From: Chryseobacterium kimseyorum
GTDB lineage: Bacteria > Bacteroidota > Bacteroidia > Flavobacteriales > Weeksellaceae
NCBI RefSeq assembly: GCF_025971945.1
Contig: NZ_JAPDHW010000002.1
Location: 62,001 to 126,000 of the forward strand
DNA: 64,000 nucleotides
Direction of reading: 5' to 3'
The translations under genes were made by a program, and so were the position numbers. How positions within the stretch are numbered: position 1 is the stretch's first letter; every line of letters begins with the position of its first letter. Under the pieces are notes generated by a model that ran no database searches, was not told the DNA's origin, and saw only the letters and a list, made by a program, of their open reading frames with translations. This document shows positions 52,994-62,242 of the stretch, piece by piece.

Positions 52994-54114
52994 AGATAGG
53001 ATTCTACAGTGTGGTGCCGTTGGATGACAAAAAGAACTGGTCTGGTACAATGTTTAAGATGTATGAGCAACTACTTCATCTGGGTTATGAGGTAGTTTGG
53101 ATTCCTAGGGTATGTTTCACAAAAAGGGAGGAAAAAACCTTTAAAATTATTGAAAAAACCTTTAATAAAATTTTTGACAGAGGCTATAACCGTCATTTAT
53201 TTATCTATAAAGCAAAAACTGCAGCCAGGCGTTTAGAGAAAAATTTAAAAGACATTAAAGTAGATGTAATTTTTAATCCAACTCACGTCAATGACTTTGC
53301 GTATTTAAAAACTGATATTCCCGTTGTTTACCTTAACGATGCGAATGTTGCGCAACTGCTCAACTACTACCACTATTATTCAGGTTTTGGAATTCTATCA
53401 AAAATAGAAACTAAATATCTTGAAAGGAAAACATTGAAGAATGCAACATATTCTATATTTTCATCAGATTGGGCAAGCAATTTTGCTGTAGAGTTCTACG
53501 GATTGGCAGAGGACAAGGTTAAAACCATCAAGTTTGGAGCAAATATCATCGTTCCAAAAAGAATTGACTTTAATAAAAATAGCACTGAATTTACTTTTCT
53601 ATTTCTTGCTGTCGATTGGATCAGAAAGAGAGGAACACTTGCTTTTGAAAGTTTGAAAATTTTGAGAGAAAAGGGTTATCCGGTAAAAATGCTGGTTGTT
53701 GGCTGCAATCCCGAAATAAAAGCCGACTGGGTTACGATCATTCCTTTTCTTAATAAAAATAATCCTGATGAATTCAGAGAAATCCAAAATCATTTGCTGC
53801 GTTCCCACTTTCTGTTTGTACCCACAAAAGCAGACTGTACACCTATCGCTTTCTGTGAAGCTGCTGGATATGGTCTGCCGGTAATTTCTACAGATACGGG
53901 CGGTGTTTCTGCCCATGTGATCAATGGTTATAACGGAAGTCTGCTACCTCAAGATGCCATTGCACAGGATTATGCAGATGAAATAGAGAGATTAATAAAT
54001 AAGCCGCAAACAGTGAGAGAGTACTCGGAAAATGCACGTAAACTTTACGAGAAGGAACTCAATTGGGAAAATTGGGGCATTGAGTTTTCAAAAATTTTAG
54101 AAAAACTAAAATGA
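52990..54114 (+). CDS. Glycosyltransferase family 4
   Basis: A 374-residue GT-B enzyme. It has FLAVDWIRKRG followed by an ALKxL-type segment, and FVPTKADCTPIAFCEAAGYGLPVISTDTGGVSAHV with the Glu-rich GT4 nucleotide-binding region. The preceding and following glycosyltransferase genes overlap it by 4 nt each. Sugar unknown. Confidence 0.92.
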   Translation: MKIGFYSVVPLDDKKNWSGTMFKMYEQLLHLGYEVVWIPRVCFTKREEKTFKIIEKTFNKIFDRGYNRHLFIYKAKTAARRLEKNLKDIKVDVIFNPTHVNDFAYLKTDIPVVYLNDANVAQLLNYYHYYSGFGILSKIETKYLERKTLKNATYSIFSSDWASNFAVEFYGLAEDKVKTIKFGANIIVPKRIDFNKNSTEFTFLFLAVDWIRKRGTLAFESLKILREKGYPVKMLVVGCNPEIKADWVTIIPFLNKNNPDEFREIQNHLLRSHFLFVPTKADCTPIAFCEAAGYGLPVISTDTGGVSAHVINGYNGSLLPQDAIAQDYADEIERLINKPQTVREYSENARKLYEKELNWENWGIEFSKILEKLK

Positions 54115-54977
54115 AATTAACGGTATTCACTCCTACCTATAACAGAGCTTATATGCTGCCAAAATTATTTGAAAGTCTTCAACGCCAGACTGCAAAAGAT
54201 TTTGACTGGCTTATCGTTGATGATGGTTCATCTGATGAAACAGAAAAACTCGTTAAAAATTTAACCACCAAGGCAAGTTTTAAAATACAATATATCTATC
54301 AGGAAAATCAGGGTAAACACATTGCGATTAATACGGCTCTCAAAAATATACACACCCAATATTTCACTACTGTTGACAGTGATGATTATCTCGAAGATAA
54401 TGCCGTGAAAACCATTTTCGAAAAAATACCACTTATAGATCATTCGAAGGATATAATCGCGATAGCTTCACCGATTAAAATTTTAAACCAAGTTACAGAT
54501 GGTCGTAAAGTAACTTCAAACATTGTCGCCTCCACCTGTGACATAATTTACCAGCACAAAATACAATGTGAAGCCACGTTAATCTTCAAAACAGAATTGG
54601 CTAGAAAGTTTGAATATCCAATTTTTTCGGGAGAGAAATTTATGTTAGAGTCTGTAGTCTTTAACAGGATGGATGAAACATATAAATTTTTATATATTCC
54701 TGAGTCTATTGTTAATGCAGAATACATACCCGATGGTTTAACGGCGCAGGGGAAAAAAAAACTGATTGACAATCCGAAAAGTGCTGCTTTGGCCTACAAA
54801 GAAAAGATGAACAATCTTAAAATCCCGTTAGAAAATAGAAAAATTTTTGCCAAAAACTATTGGGATTATGAAACCTTAACCAATAAAAGTTTTGCCTCTA
54901 AAATAAGTAAAATTAAAGGTATGACTCTGAAGTTTTATATGATAACTTATTTTTTAAGACGGTTATTTAGTAAATGA
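54111..54977 (+). CDS. Glycosyltransferase family 2
   Basis: A 288-residue GT2 enzyme: LTVFTPTYNRAYMLPKLFESLQ, IVDDGSSDETE and the DSDDYLEDNA metal motif are clear. The C-terminus (after about 245) is basic with a hydrophobic stretch. Coupled to the GT4 upstream by a 4-nt overlap; 98 nt without a gene follow before the next gene. Confidence 0.93.
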   Translation: MKLTVFTPTYNRAYMLPKLFESLQRQTAKDFDWLIVDDGSSDETEKLVKNLTTKASFKIQYIYQENQGKHIAINTALKNIHTQYFTTVDSDDYLEDNAVKTIFEKIPLIDHSKDIIAIASPIKILNQVTDGRKVTSNIVASTCDIIYQHKIQCEATLIFKTELARKFEYPIFSGEKFMLESVVFNRMDETYKFLYIPESIVNAEYIPDGLTAQGKKKLIDNPKSAALAYKEKMNNLKIPLENRKIFAKNYWDYETLTNKSFASKISKIKGMTLKFYMITYFLRRLFSK

Positions 54978-55075
54978 AACAAACTAATTTAGTTAGAATC
55001 ATTGCTACAGTATGAATAAAAAAACACGAAGAAACAGAAAGAAGAAATGTTTTCGAAATGCCTAAAAGATAATTA

Positions 55076-55858
55076 ATGATCCCAAAAAAAATACACTACT
55101 GCTGGTTTGGAGGAAAGCCAAAGCCGGATTCTTTCTTCATATGCCTTGATTCATGGAAAAAAAACCTTCCTGACTACGAGATCATCGAGTGGAATGAAAC
55201 CAATTTTGATATAAATTGCTGCGAGTACGTTCGCCTCGCTGCTGAACAGAAAAAATGGGCCTTTGTCTCCGATTATTCAAGAGCTTTAGCACTGTTTGAG
55301 CAGGGCGGAATATACATGGATATTGATGTGGAAGTAAAATTTTCACTGGACGAATTTCTGATTCACCGTGCTTTTTCAGGATTCGAAATTAAAGGATCTC
55401 CTTTTACGGCGCTTTGGGGTACCGAAGCAGGACATCCATGGCCGAAAAAAGTATTAGATTTCTACAATAAAAAAACAGATTTTGATCTCACTACCAATAC
55501 TGTTTTTGTTTCTGATCTTTTAGTAAATGAATACAATGTTGATGCAGATAAAGATGAATATCAGGAACTAAAGGATGGAATTGTGATTTATCCTTCCACT
55601 TATTTCTGTCTTGATCTTCCAAAGAATTATGCCAGCCACCATTTTGTGGGAACGTGGCATGAAAGGGATACACCTAACCCATTTAAAGATTTTGTACATG
55701 CTTATTTTCACGTTAAAAATATAGCTGAAATAAAAGAGGGAAAAAAGGAAATCCACAATGTAATTAATAACATGAAAATGATTTCTGCAGAAGAGATTTT
55801 AGATCAGTTCCCACTAAGAATGTTGGTAAAATATATTATTAAGCGTATAAAACGGTAA
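55076..55858 (+). CDS. Glycosyltransferase family 32 (Gly_transf_sug, Och1-like)
   Basis: A 260-residue enzyme. It begins with IPKKIHYCWFGGKPKPD, characteristic of the GT32 family, and has FVSDYSRALALFEQGGIYMDIDVEV containing the DxD metal site. It ends with a basic tail. It probably adds a hexose or hexosamine; the sugar is not predictable. It stands between two promoter-like spacers. Confidence 0.9.
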   Translation: MIPKKIHYCWFGGKPKPDSFFICLDSWKKNLPDYEIIEWNETNFDINCCEYVRLAAEQKKWAFVSDYSRALALFEQGGIYMDIDVEVKFSLDEFLIHRAFSGFEIKGSPFTALWGTEAGHPWPKKVLDFYNKKTDFDLTTNTVFVSDLLVNEYNVDADKDEYQELKDGIVIYPSTYFCLDLPKNYASHHFVGTWHERDTPNPFKDFVHAYFHVKNIAEIKEGKKEIHNVINNMKMISAEEILDQFPLRMLVKYIIKRIKR

Positions 55859-55866
55859 GCTTTAAT

Positions 55867-55874
55867 TACTTTTG
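55867..55874 (+). promoter_or_regulatory. Candidate -7 element of wecB
   Basis: TACTTTTG followed by C lies 14 nt before the wecB start and fits TAnnTTTG. No TTG at the -33 distance. Confidence 0.4.
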
Positions 55875-55888
55875 CAAAAACAAACCTG

Positions 55889-56968
55889 ATGAACGATAAA
55901 ATTGCAATTATTTACGGCACGAGGCCAGAATTTCTAAAAGTATTCCCCATCATTAATGAATTTAAAAGACTTCATGAGGATATTTGCATTGTAAATACCG
56001 GTCAGCATGATTCTTTACTTACGGAGATGGAAAACAGCTTCGGCGTTATTTCACATCATCAACTGTCTGTACAGTCGTTGACTTTTACCAATTCTAATCT
56101 GATTGCTAAACTGATTGATGAAATATCTAACCTCATCCACAAAGAAAATATCCAAAAGATAATAGCACAGGGTGATACTTTTACAGTGCTGGCATCATCG
56201 ATGTCTTCTTTTTTGGAACAGAGAAAATTTTACCACATCGAAGCCGGATTGCGAACATCAGATATTCATACTCCTTTTCCTGAAGAATTTAACAGACGGG
56301 TTGTATCTCTCACAGCTAACGTAAATTTTGCTCCAACAGAACTATCAAAACAGAACCTTTTAAATGAAAAAATTCCTGAGAGTAAAATTTCTCTGGTTGG
56401 AAACAGTATAGTGGACATGATCCAGCATGTTACAAAAAAAGAAAATATTGCTGTCGAATATAAGGATCATGTCTTTATTACCGCGCACAGACGGGAAAAT
56501 ATTGGCAAACCGTTAAAAAATATAGCTCAGGCAATCAAAGAATTAGCCGAAGAAAATCCTGAGACTCAGTTTGATTGGGCTTTACATCCAAATCCAAATA
56601 CAAGAAAAATTATTATGGAAGTATTTGAAAAAGGAACTCCTGACAATATAAATTTTACTGAACCCCTTTCCTATCTCGAAGCCATCAGAAAAATGGCAAG
56701 ATCTAAACTGATCATTTCAGACTCTGGCGGAATACAGGAAGAAGCACCCAGCCTTCAGAAAAGAGTGCTAATTTTGCGTGAAGAAACCGAAAGACCCGAA
56801 GTAATTACATGTAATTGCGGTGTATTGGTAGGAACAGATATTCAGAAAATTAAAAGCAACTTTAATCTAATCTATAATAATCCTGAAGAATATATTTTCA
56901 AGAGTGAAAACAATCCTTTCGGAGACGGAAAATCGGCAGAAAAAATTGTAAAAAAAATCTTAGAATGA
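55889..56968 (+). CDS. wecB: UDP-N-acetylglucosamine 2-epimerase (non-hydrolysing)
   Basis: A 359-residue cytosolic enzyme interconverting UDP-GlcNAc and UDP-ManNAc. GTRPEFLKVFP (GTRPE motif), NTGQHDSLLT, YHIEAGLRTSD, FITAHRRENIG and DSGGIQEEAPSL are all family marks. UDP-ManNAc would feed a ManNAc or ManNAcA residue of the polysaccharide. It overlaps the following SDR gene by 4 nt. Confidence 0.95.
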   Translation: MNDKIAIIYGTRPEFLKVFPIINEFKRLHEDICIVNTGQHDSLLTEMENSFGVISHHQLSVQSLTFTNSNLIAKLIDEISNLIHKENIQKIIAQGDTFTVLASSMSSFLEQRKFYHIEAGLRTSDIHTPFPEEFNRRVVSLTANVNFAPTELSKQNLLNEKIPESKISLVGNSIVDMIQHVTKKENIAVEYKDHVFITAHRRENIGKPLKNIAQAIKELAEENPETQFDWALHPNPNTRKIIMEVFEKGTPDNINFTEPLSYLEAIRKMARSKLIISDSGGIQEEAPSLQKRVLILREETERPEVITCNCGVLVGTDIQKIKSNFNLIYNNPEEYIFKSENNPFGDGKSAEKIVKKILE

Positions 56969-57648
56969 TTGTTGGAAAAGGACTTATAGCTTCATTATTT
57001 TTAAACTCTGACAGAGAGAATACGATTTTCTTTGCATCTGGCGTATCTAATTCATTAGAAATTAGACCGGAAGAATTTCTTAGAGAAGAGACACTTATAA
57101 AAAATACAATTTCAACATATCCTGATAAAATTTTTGTTTACTTTTCAACCTGCAGTATCTATGATTCTTCGAAAACCGGAAGTGCATACGTTCTACACAA
57201 ACTCAAAATGGAACAGATTGTAAAGAACTCATGCAAAAATTTTTTAATTTTAAGAGTAAGTAATGCTGTTGGAAAAGGAGGCAATCCTAACCTTTTGATT
57301 AACTATCTTGCAAGAGCTGTCGTTACCAATGATACCATAAATATTCACACTAAAGCAAAACGAAATCTTATAGACACCGATGATATTAAGAAAATAACTT
57401 TTGATTTGCTTGAGAAGAAAAAACTTAATAAAATCATTAACCTAGCTTATACTCACAATTATTCGATTATTGAAATTCTAGAAATTATTGAAAGTTTTTA
57501 CGTGAAAAAAGCAAAGATTAATCTAATAAAAAGCGGCTCTGGATACGATATAAATATCCCCGACGTAGAAGATTATTTTATTAAAAATAATTTAAATAGT
57601 AAAGAAGATTATCTTGTGAAGATATTAAATAAATATTACCTCCCATAA
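56965..57648 (+). CDS. Short extended-SDR-like NAD-dependent sugar epimerase/reductase
   Basis: A 227-residue protein, shorter than most sugar SDRs (300 or more). The nucleotide-binding loop reads IVGKGLIAS, unlike the usual GxxGxxG, and the first beta-alpha unit seems reduced. Catalytic FSTCSIYDSS and YVLHKLKME (Tyr-xxx-Lys) are present, as is RNLIDTDDI. It probably reduces or epimerises a UDP-sugar made by WecB. It is coupled to wecB by a 4-nt overlap. No named family recognised; this could be a variant of CapF/RmlD-like enzymes. Confidence 0.7.
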   Translation: MIVGKGLIASLFLNSDRENTIFFASGVSNSLEIRPEEFLREETLIKNTISTYPDKIFVYFSTCSIYDSSKTGSAYVLHKLKMEQIVKNSCKNFLILRVSNAVGKGGNPNLLINYLARAVVTNDTINIHTKAKRNLIDTDDIKKITFDLLEKKKLNKIINLAYTHNYSIIEILEIIESFYVKKAKINLIKSGSGYDINIPDVEDYFIKNNLNSKEDYLVKILNKYYLP

Positions 57649-57928
57649 AGAGTAATCTCCTGAAGTTTTATTAAACTGCAATCATAGAGTACTTGTTAGC
57701 TTTTTGCGAAAAAAATCTTTTAAAAAAGAATTTATACAAAATGCAGTTCTGTAATTCTAAAAAAAGAACTTTGCACAACCATTTTCACTTTATTTTTTCA
57801 AATAATAAATTATCTTTTCTTAATATTTCAAAATTCGATCTAGTGCTTCAATTTATTTTGAAGATAAAAGTAAATCGAGTAAAAAAGAGAAGATAAGGAA
57901 GTTGAATTTGACTGTTGCTCTCATCTTA

Positions 57929-59749
57929 TCAATGTTCTTCCATCCATATTCCCAAAACCAATAGAGACCAATGTTTATAATTATACTTTAAGTTTTTCTG
58001 AACCTGATGGAAATCAAGTTTAAAGAAGATTTTTGAACTCGAATTTTTCAGAATCTTCGCTGTGAGTTCTTCCATTCCCGGAATTTTCAGCCATTTTTCT
58101 ACAGGTGCACCAAATCCCTGTTTTCGCTTGTTTAAAATACGATCTGTAAGTAAATCTCCAAAAGCTTTCCTTAGTATTATTTTGGTCTGATCGGTATTCA
58201 CTTTATATTTTGCGGGAAGTGCAGAACAGAATTCCACAAGATCTTTATCTAAAAAGGGAGTTCTCAGTTCAATAGAATGCATCATCGCAATACGGTCATC
58301 CTTTACCATATAGTCTCCAGGGATGATATTGGTGAGATCCATTTTCATTGTGGTATTCAGATCAGTATTATCTAAAGCAAAGTGATAGACATGTTCATAT
58401 TCTGAATAGGATTTCATAAGCAGACTGGTCTCTTTTCTTGTAAAATTACTGTGCACTTTTTCTTTTTGATAAGAAACAATATCCGGAAATTTTGCTCTTA
58501 AAATTTTATCCAGAAAATAATCCTGTGCTTTTTTGAAACCCATTTTTTCGCTAACCGTAGAACCAACTTTATAAAAATTCAGAAGATTTAGATTTGTACC
58601 TCCTTTTTCTAGAATTTCTTTTTCTTTCTGATACCACTTATATCCTCCGAAAAGTTCGTCACCAGCATTTCCGGTGATTACTACTGTCATGTTTTTCGCC
58701 GCTTCTTCGCAGATGGTATATGTTGCTAAGATTGCTGTATCAGCAAGTGGCTCATCCATTTTTTTCAGAATATCTAGTAATAATTTCGGAATATCCTCGT
58801 CTTTCAGAGATACTTCTTTATGATTGGTATTGTATTTTTGAGAGATGCTTCTTGCTTCCGGCATTTCATTCCATTCACCCTGATATTCAAATCCTAATGT
58901 TGTAAGATTAGAATGGTGTTTAGAAGACAGGGCAACCAATGTCCCCGAATCTAATCCACCACTTAAAAAAGCTCCAACCTTTACATCGGCAATTAACTGC
59001 TTTTTTACCGAATTTTCTACCAGTCTTTTAAATTTTTGAACAGCATCTTCTTCTGAAATATTTAATTCTTTTTCGGGTAAATTCCAGTACTGAGAAATTT
59101 TAATTTTCCCGTCAGCATATATCAATTGTGAAGCAGGTGCTAACACGTGGATGTTTTTATAAATACTTTGATGACTGTTGATGTAAGAGTGACGTAAAAA
59201 ATGGGAAACAGCTTCATCATTTATCTCTTTATCTACTAAATCTGTTGCCAGTATAGCTTTAATTTCCGAAGCGAATATAAACTCTCCGTTTTTTCCAGTT
59301 GCGAAATAAAATGGCTTTTCTCCAAAACGATCTCTCACGCAAAATAACTGTTGTTTTTCTTCGTCCCAAATTGCGACAGAAAACATTCCGTTTAGATGTT
59401 TTGGGAGCTCAGAACCGTATTTTTGATAGAGCGAAAGAATAACTTCTGTATCTGTATTGCTTTTAAAAGGATAGTCTGATAACTCATTTTTTAAATCACG
59501 GTAGCCATAGATTTCACCGTTGAAAACAATACACTCATTTTTAGTATCCGAATACATGGGCTGATGACCATCTTCTGATAAATCTACAATCGCTAATCTT
59601 CTGAAACCTAAAAAACAATTCTGAAAATACTCGTGACCTTCATCATCCGGACCGCGATGAATAATAGAATCTGTCATGTTTTTCAGATTCTTTATGTATG
59701 AGTCATCGTTTAAAATATTTTCTTTTACAATACCTGCTATTCCGCACAT
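57929..59749 (-). CDS. asnB: Asparagine synthase-type glutamine amidotransferase
   Basis: A 606-residue enzyme on the minus strand inside a plus-strand cluster. N-terminal MCGIAGI places the catalytic Cys2 of the glutaminase (Ntn) domain, RRLAIVDLSEDGHQPM and FNGEIYGYRDL are conserved there, and the synthetase domain has FLSGGLDSGTL (PP-loop). It could make asparagine, but in polysaccharide clusters such genes (WbpS-like) are often linked to amidated uronic acids, and ugd and wecB here could supply the acids. A -7 element (TAAATTTG at 59774-59767) lies just upstream. The role is inferred. Confidence 0.9.
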   Translation of the reverse strand: MCGIAGIVKENILNDDSYIKNLKNMTDSIIHRGPDDEGHEYFQNCFLGFRRLAIVDLSEDGHQPMYSDTKNECIVFNGEIYGYRDLKNELSDYPFKSNTDTEVILSLYQKYGSELPKHLNGMFSVAIWDEEKQQLFCVRDRFGEKPFYFATGKNGEFIFASEIKAILATDLVDKEINDEAVSHFLRHSYINSHQSIYKNIHVLAPASQLIYADGKIKISQYWNLPEKELNISEEDAVQKFKRLVENSVKKQLIADVKVGAFLSGGLDSGTLVALSSKHHSNLTTLGFEYQGEWNEMPEARSISQKYNTNHKEVSLKDEDIPKLLLDILKKMDEPLADTAILATYTICEEAAKNMTVVITGNAGDELFGGYKWYQKEKEILEKGGTNLNLLNFYKVGSTVSEKMGFKKAQDYFLDKILRAKFPDIVSYQKEKVHSNFTRKETSLLMKSYSEYEHVYHFALDNTDLNTTMKMDLTNIIPGDYMVKDDRIAMMHSIELRTPFLDKDLVEFCSALPAKYKVNTDQTKIILRKAFGDLLTDRILNKRKQGFGAPVEKWLKIPGMEELTAKILKNSSSKIFFKLDFHQVQKNLKYNYKHWSLLVLGIWMEEH

Positions 59750-59766
59750 AGATCATTAATATCTCA

Positions 59767-59774
59767 CAAATTTA
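59767..59774 (-). promoter_or_regulatory. Candidate -7 element of asnB
   Basis: TAAATTTG on the minus strand, 18 nt before the asnB start; a TTG at the proper -33 distance is missing. Confidence 0.4.
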
Positions 59775-59879
59775 AAACTTATTTATGGAACTATTATGTC
59801 CTTCAAATCTTTACACAAGCTTAAATCGTAAAGTTTCTGATCAGATAAATAAAAATTAATTTCAGATATTTGCAGCAAT

Positions 59880-60890
59880 ATGCAAGCACAACCTCTGATT
59901 TCAATAATTACCACCTATTACAACTCTGTGCAGTTGGGAGATTTTGTAAAATCATCTATGAAATGTCTACAGAATCAGACGTATAAAAATTTAGAACTAA
60001 TCTGCGTAAATGACGGCTCTACAGATTCTACCTTAGATGATTTAGAATCTTTCGCAAAACTAGATTCCAGAATTAAAATTTATACCAAAGAAAATCAAAA
60101 GTTTGCTCAGTATTCTAAAGCTTACGGGCAAGAAAAAGCTTCAGGAGAATTTATTTTTCTTTTTGATCACGATGATCTTATTGATTTTGATACTATCGAA
60201 AAATGTTATCAAACTTTTTTAAGTCATCCTGAACTTGACATAGTTACTCCGATTGTTATTACAAAATTCACCAGCGGAAACATTAAAAACACGCACAACA
60301 TTTATCTTTCTGATACAGCAACTTTTATATTTAAAAAATTTACAGGATCTCAGATTATCAAAGATACGGTTGGAAGATATGACAATCACATCAGAGGATT
60401 ATACAGAAAAGAAGTTTTTAAATCTCATTCTTATAATTTTACAGAACCACTTCTGAATGCCGATGAAATCGTTGAGAGACTCATCTATGAAGAAGCTAGA
60501 TTTGTTGGTAACTGTAATGCAGTTTATACCCATTATATTCACCCAGATTCATCTGCAAAACTTCTTTCTCCAAAAAGGATAGATTTTGCGAGAACAGATT
60601 TCTTACTTAGAAAAATATTTAAAGAAAAAGGTATTTACGAAAATAGAAAGGCAATTTTTGAATTTATAGCCTACAAAAATCTAGTCAATGCCATTAAAAT
60701 TTTTTATTATTTTGCGAAGGATATGAGTGCAGAAGAACATTCCAAGCATGATAAAAGGCTGCGGGAATCGTATAATAATTTAGACAAAAAAATTATCATC
60801 TCTCAATTCAGTGGATTTGCGAAATACTATAATGCTTTTTTGCTATCAAATTTTTCTCTGCTATCAAATTTCTATAAATACAAAAAATAA
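59880..60890 (+). CDS. Glycosyltransferase family 2
   Basis: A 336-residue GT2 enzyme, with ISIITTYYNSVQ, LICVNDGSTDST and FLFDHDDLIDFD (metal motif). C-terminal portion basic with aromatic residues. It diverges from asnB and ends 2 bp from the convergent GT2 gene, with no terminator-like hairpin between the stop codons. Confidence 0.9.
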   Translation: MQAQPLISIITTYYNSVQLGDFVKSSMKCLQNQTYKNLELICVNDGSTDSTLDDLESFAKLDSRIKIYTKENQKFAQYSKAYGQEKASGEFIFLFDHDDLIDFDTIEKCYQTFLSHPELDIVTPIVITKFTSGNIKNTHNIYLSDTATFIFKKFTGSQIIKDTVGRYDNHIRGLYRKEVFKSHSYNFTEPLLNADEIVERLIYEEARFVGNCNAVYTHYIHPDSSAKLLSPKRIDFARTDFLLRKIFKEKGIYENRKAIFEFIAYKNLVNAIKIFYYFAKDMSAEEHSKHDKRLRESYNNLDKKIIISQFSGFAKYYNAFLLSNFSLLSNFYKYKK

Positions 60891-60892
60891 AT

Positions 60893-61891
60893 TTATCTCT
60901 CAAAACGCCAAATAAAAAGTCTGACAGCCAAATCTGAAGGAATATTATGAAAGAAATTTTTCTTTTTGACATCTAAAGAAAAATCTGAACTAAAATAATC
61001 TGTGAGATTCAGTCTTGTAAGTTTCTGCATTTTAGAAATATTTGTTTTTAAGTACTTTTTATCTTTCAACGCTTTCCATTGCATTACGAGAACCATCTCT
61101 TTAAAAAGAATAATTTTGCTTTTGATCAACATTTTTAAAACTTCATTCTTTTCCTCTTTAAAAGCTTTAGTAAGGTATCCAAGGATCGTCAGGTAATTCT
61201 CAAAATTCTTTTTTCCCCGGTTAAAGATAACCGATTCACCATGAAGATAATACAGATAGGTAATGTCATCAATAATTGATAAAGTATCTGTTTTTAATAT
61301 TAAATGAAAAAACCACAGCTCATCCTGCGCAAATAATCCCGGTACAAAATATATTTGATTGTTAATTATAAAGTCTTTCTTAAATAATTTATTCCAAGAC
61401 GATGAAGGAAATCCTCCTTTGCTGTAAACCGAAAATATCTCAAGATTGCTATTGTAATATTTTTTTTCTGCAATGGTTGGAAATCCATAATCCTTTGTAG
61501 TATTGTCAAATGTATTAATCCATCGGTTTTGAGCTATGATAATTTGTGCATCAGTTTTCTTTGCATTTTCAACCAACAACCGGATGCAGTCAGGTGTAAT
61601 TTCGTCGTCACTATCCAAAAAAAACAGATAGTCTCCAGTTGCTGCCTTAATACCATTGTTTCTGACAACAGAAAGTCCAGAATTCTCAGTATGCTCTATA
61701 ATGTTAATATTAAGCTCCGGATTAGCTTCCATAAAGTTCCTTATAAGAAACATACTGTTATCAGGAGTACAATCATTAACAAGAATAATTTCTATATTTT
61801 TATACGTTTGGCTTTTCACAGAGTCTAGGCATCTAATGATAAACTTTTCACATTTAAAAATAGGAATAGAAATAGTTACTAATGGATTCAT
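60893..61891 (-). CDS. Glycosyltransferase family 2
   Basis: A 332-residue GT2 enzyme on the minus strand: VTISIPIFKCEKFI, ILVNDCTPDNS and FLDSDDEITPD (metal motif). A -7 element TACTTTTG lies upstream at 61925-61918. It stands inverted relative to the plus-strand run and abuts a convergent GT2. Sugar unknown. Confidence 0.92.
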   Translation of the reverse strand: MNPLVTISIPIFKCEKFIIRCLDSVKSQTYKNIEIILVNDCTPDNSMFLIRNFMEANPELNINIIEHTENSGLSVVRNNGIKAATGDYLFFLDSDDEITPDCIRLLVENAKKTDAQIIIAQNRWINTFDNTTKDYGFPTIAEKKYYNSNLEIFSVYSKGGFPSSSWNKLFKKDFIINNQIYFVPGLFAQDELWFFHLILKTDTLSIIDDITYLYYLHGESVIFNRGKKNFENYLTILGYLTKAFKEEKNEVLKMLIKSKIILFKEMVLVMQWKALKDKKYLKTNISKMQKLTRLNLTDYFSSDFSLDVKKKNFFHNIPSDLAVRLFIWRFER

Positions 61892-61917
61892 GGAGGGAAT
61901 TTAATAAATTATTCCGG

Positions 61918-61925
61918 CAAAAGTA
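61918..61925 (-). promoter_or_regulatory. Candidate -7 element of the inverted GT2 gene
   Basis: TACTTTTG on the minus strand, followed by C, matches the consensus. No -33 TTG. It is 27 nt before the start codon at 61891. Confidence 0.4.
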
Positions 61926-62242
61926 TAGAAATAATAATGAAAGTTTTATTTTTAATATAAAGCACATACAGTGAAATTTTAATTTATTAACGCTCAATTT
62001 ATCTCTGTACGATGAAATAATAATATTGCTAAGAAGTTTCATCAAATCATTATTTTGTCACTATGAGAAATTATTGTAACTTAGTGCTTATGACACAATT
62101 GATTCTGGTAAACCAAAGTTTTGAATATTCAGTAGAAAATACTAAAGTCCATAAACTATATAAAAGATCAGCATCTTAAAAATTTCTATTTACTTTTTTA
62201 AAAGATAATTTTATATTATCATTAAATATTTTTATCCAAAGA
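61926..62242. other. Gene-free, very AT-rich spacer before the VioA-like gene
   Basis: About 320 bp with no supported gene on either strand and no clear hairpin. It separates the inverted GT2 from the aminotransferase and probably holds the promoter of the latter, but I found no full consensus. Confidence 0.3.

Noticed and set aside
57693..57896. Small plus-strand open frame before asnB
   Set aside because: TTG start, composition reflects AT-rich spacer, no recognisable domain and no ribosome-binding context.
61854..62045. Minus-strand open frame upstream of the inverted GT2
   Set aside because: AT-rich spacer with no domain, and it overlaps the GT2 start and its -7 element.
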